Positions 62,961 to 64,000 of a stretch of DNA of 64,000 bases are shown in pieces. Below the pieces are notes generated by a model. It searched no databases. It had not been told where the DNA came from and worked only from the letters and a program-made list of their open reading frames with translations. The stretch covers positions 62,001 through 126,000 of the forward strand of contig NZ_PPEK01000001.1 in assembly GCF_002899715.1 (NCBI RefSeq), in the 5' to 3' direction. The translations under genes were made by a program, and so were the position numbers. Numbering within the stretch: the first letter of the stretch is position 1; each line of letters starts with the position of its first letter. This stretch comes from Enteroscipio rubneri (GTDB lineage Bacteria; Actinomycetota; Coriobacteriia; Coriobacteriales; Eggerthellaceae).

Positions 62961-64000
62961 ATGTCGTTCGACCCGATTGCGTATATCAATGAGCCCCGGT
63001 GGCAGGAATCGCGCCTCGGGCTTGATCGCATCCGCGTGCTGCTGGAGCGCCTTGACCGGCCGCAGGATCGACTGAGGTTCGTCCACGTTGCCGGCACGAA
63101 CGGCAAGGGTTCCGTTTGCGCCTACCTGGCCTCGGTTCTGCAGATGGCGGGGTACCGGACGGGTTTGTTCACAAGCCCGTTCATTGAAAGGTTCGAAGAG
63201 CGCATCCGCGTGGACGGGGCCGATATTCCGCGCGACGAGCTGACCGCTGCGACATGCGCCGTCAAGGAGCAGGCCGAGGCTCTCGCGGCCGAGACAGGCG
63301 ATCACCCTACAGAATTCGAGTTGATGACGGCCGTTGCGCTCGTGCACTTCGCGCAGGCGGCGTGCGATATCGTGGTGCTTGAAGTAGGGTTGGGTGGACG
63401 GCTGGACTCGACGAACGTCATTGAGCCTCCGGAGGCGTCGGTTATCGTGCGCATCGGGCGCGACCATACGGCGCTTCTGGGCAACACGCTTGCGGCCATT
63501 GCATCCGAGAAGGCGGGCATCGTGAAGCCGGGTGCTCCGGTCGTTTCATGGCCGCAGGAGCCCGAGGCGATGGCCGTGATCGAGCGCGCCGCCGAAGCGT
63601 GCGGCGATGCGCTTGTGGTGCCGGACTTTTCGGAGCTTCGCGTGGGTTCTGCCAGGTCTGCAGGTGCCGCGACGCAGGGCGCGCTCGTCCGCCCGTTCTC
63701 CTACAAGCGCTTCGCCGACTTGAGCACGCACTTGTTGGGCGGCTATCAGCCGGCTAATGCCGCGCTTGCTATTGAGACGATCGAGGTGCTCCGTACGCGC
63801 GGATGGAGCATCTCCGACGAGGCGTTGCGCACGGGGATCGCACAGGCGCGCTGGCCCGGGCGCTTCGAAGTGGTCGATAGCGGTCCCAACCGACCGACGA
63901 TCGTCGTTGACGGCGGCCATAACCCCCAAGGCGCGCACGCATTGGCCTCGTCGTTGGAAGACATGTTTCCCGGCGCAAGACCCGTGTTCGTGATCGGTGT
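62961..64000 (+). CDS. folC: Folylpolyglutamate/dihydrofolate synthase, 3' end beyond window
   Basis: Partial: 346 codons open to the window edge. Starts ATG 62961 (MSFDPIAYINEPRWQES) after GGAGGCCGCCC. P-loop HVAGTNGKGSVCAYLASVLQ (about 42-61), YRTGLFTSPFIERFEERI, VLEVGLGGRLDSTNV and VVDGGHNPQGAHAL all match FolC. It adds glutamate to folates and, in the bifunctional form, to dihydropteroate. Follows nfnB by 39 bp, probably cotranscribed. Confidence 0.95.
   Translation, partial: MSFDPIAYINEPRWQESRLGLDRIRVLLERLDRPQDRLRFVHVAGTNGKGSVCAYLASVLQMAGYRTGLFTSPFIERFEERIRVDGADIPRDELTAATCAVKEQAEALAAETGDHPTEFELMTAVALVHFAQAACDIVVLEVGLGGRLDSTNVIEPPEASVIVRIGRDHTALLGNTLAAIASEKAGIVKPGAPVVSWPQEPEAMAVIERAAEACGDALVVPDFSELRVGSARSAGAATQGALVRPFSYKRFADLSTHLLGGYQPANAALAIETIEVLRTRGWSISDEALRTGIAQARWPGRFEVVDSGPNRPTIVVDGGHNPQGAHALASSLEDMFPGARPVFVIG

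Overview
The window looks like a chromosomal segment of a high-GC, anaerobic gut actinobacterium of the Eggerthellaceae type (Eggerthella, Gordonibacter or Adlercreutzia-like). The support is the mixture of gene types: five Tat-exported fumarate/urocanate-reductase-like flavoproteins, a DMSO-reductase-type molybdoenzyme, NrfD-type and multiheme cytochrome partners, and three LuxR-type regulators fused to a polytopic membrane domain that each lie divergent to an exported reductase. No species can be named from sequence alone. No rRNA, CRISPR array, transposase or phage gene was seen.

Layout. 1-5.5 kb: a LytTR response regulator with two overlapping membrane kinase-like genes (one with the phospho-acceptor His, one with the ATPase), a lipoprotein, an amidohydrolase and a tiny membrane protein. 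5.6-9.8 kb: tatB/A and tatC, hypA, hypB, nadE. 10-14 kb: a 215-bp inverted-repeat element and two Tat flavoproteins followed by very large hairpins. 14-20.4 kb: NarL-type two-component pair, CIRCE-controlled groES-groEL, a metal-exporter-like membrane protein, an HD protein. 20.4-26.7 kb: MFS transporter and universal stress protein (minus), tRNA-Lys and tRNA-Gln, then infA-rpmJ-rpsM-rpsK-rpsD-rpoA-rplQ. 26.9-32.8 kb: a divergent respiratory island (GntR-slipin-multiheme cytochrome on minus; ferredoxin-NrfD-flavoprotein on plus). 33-35 kb: two small charged proteins and a lone EcfT. 35-54.7 kb: three exported-oxidoreductase/membrane-LuxR divergent pairs, with enolase, an MFS-CBS fusion, moeA-mogA and a dmsA-B-B-C operon among them. 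54.7-64 kb: a gap holding the second copy of the inverted-repeat element, alr, family 4 uracil-DNA glycosylase, corA, a LysR regulator, nfnA-nfnB and a truncated folC.

How the genes fit together. The common theme is exported anaerobic respiration: tatBC supplies the export route, moeA/mogA the molybdenum cofactor, NrfD/DmsC and cytochrome genes the quinol-side electron transfer, and the flavoproteins and DmsA the terminal reductases. All seven Tat substrates seen here also have a Cys after the hydrophobic stretch, so they are probably anchored as lipoproteins. Each reductase appears to have its own local switch (membrane LuxR or GntR), which fits substrate-specific induction.

Most interesting points: the split sensor kinase pair with a G9 tract at the upstream ribosome binding site; the GntR-slipin-cytochrome/ferredoxin-NrfD-flavoprotein island with an 18-bp perfect palindrome just downstream of a strong promoter; the two copies of an undescribed (as far as I know) inverted-repeat element; a 29-bp perfect hairpin with a recurring loop sequence; and the MFS-CBS fusion.
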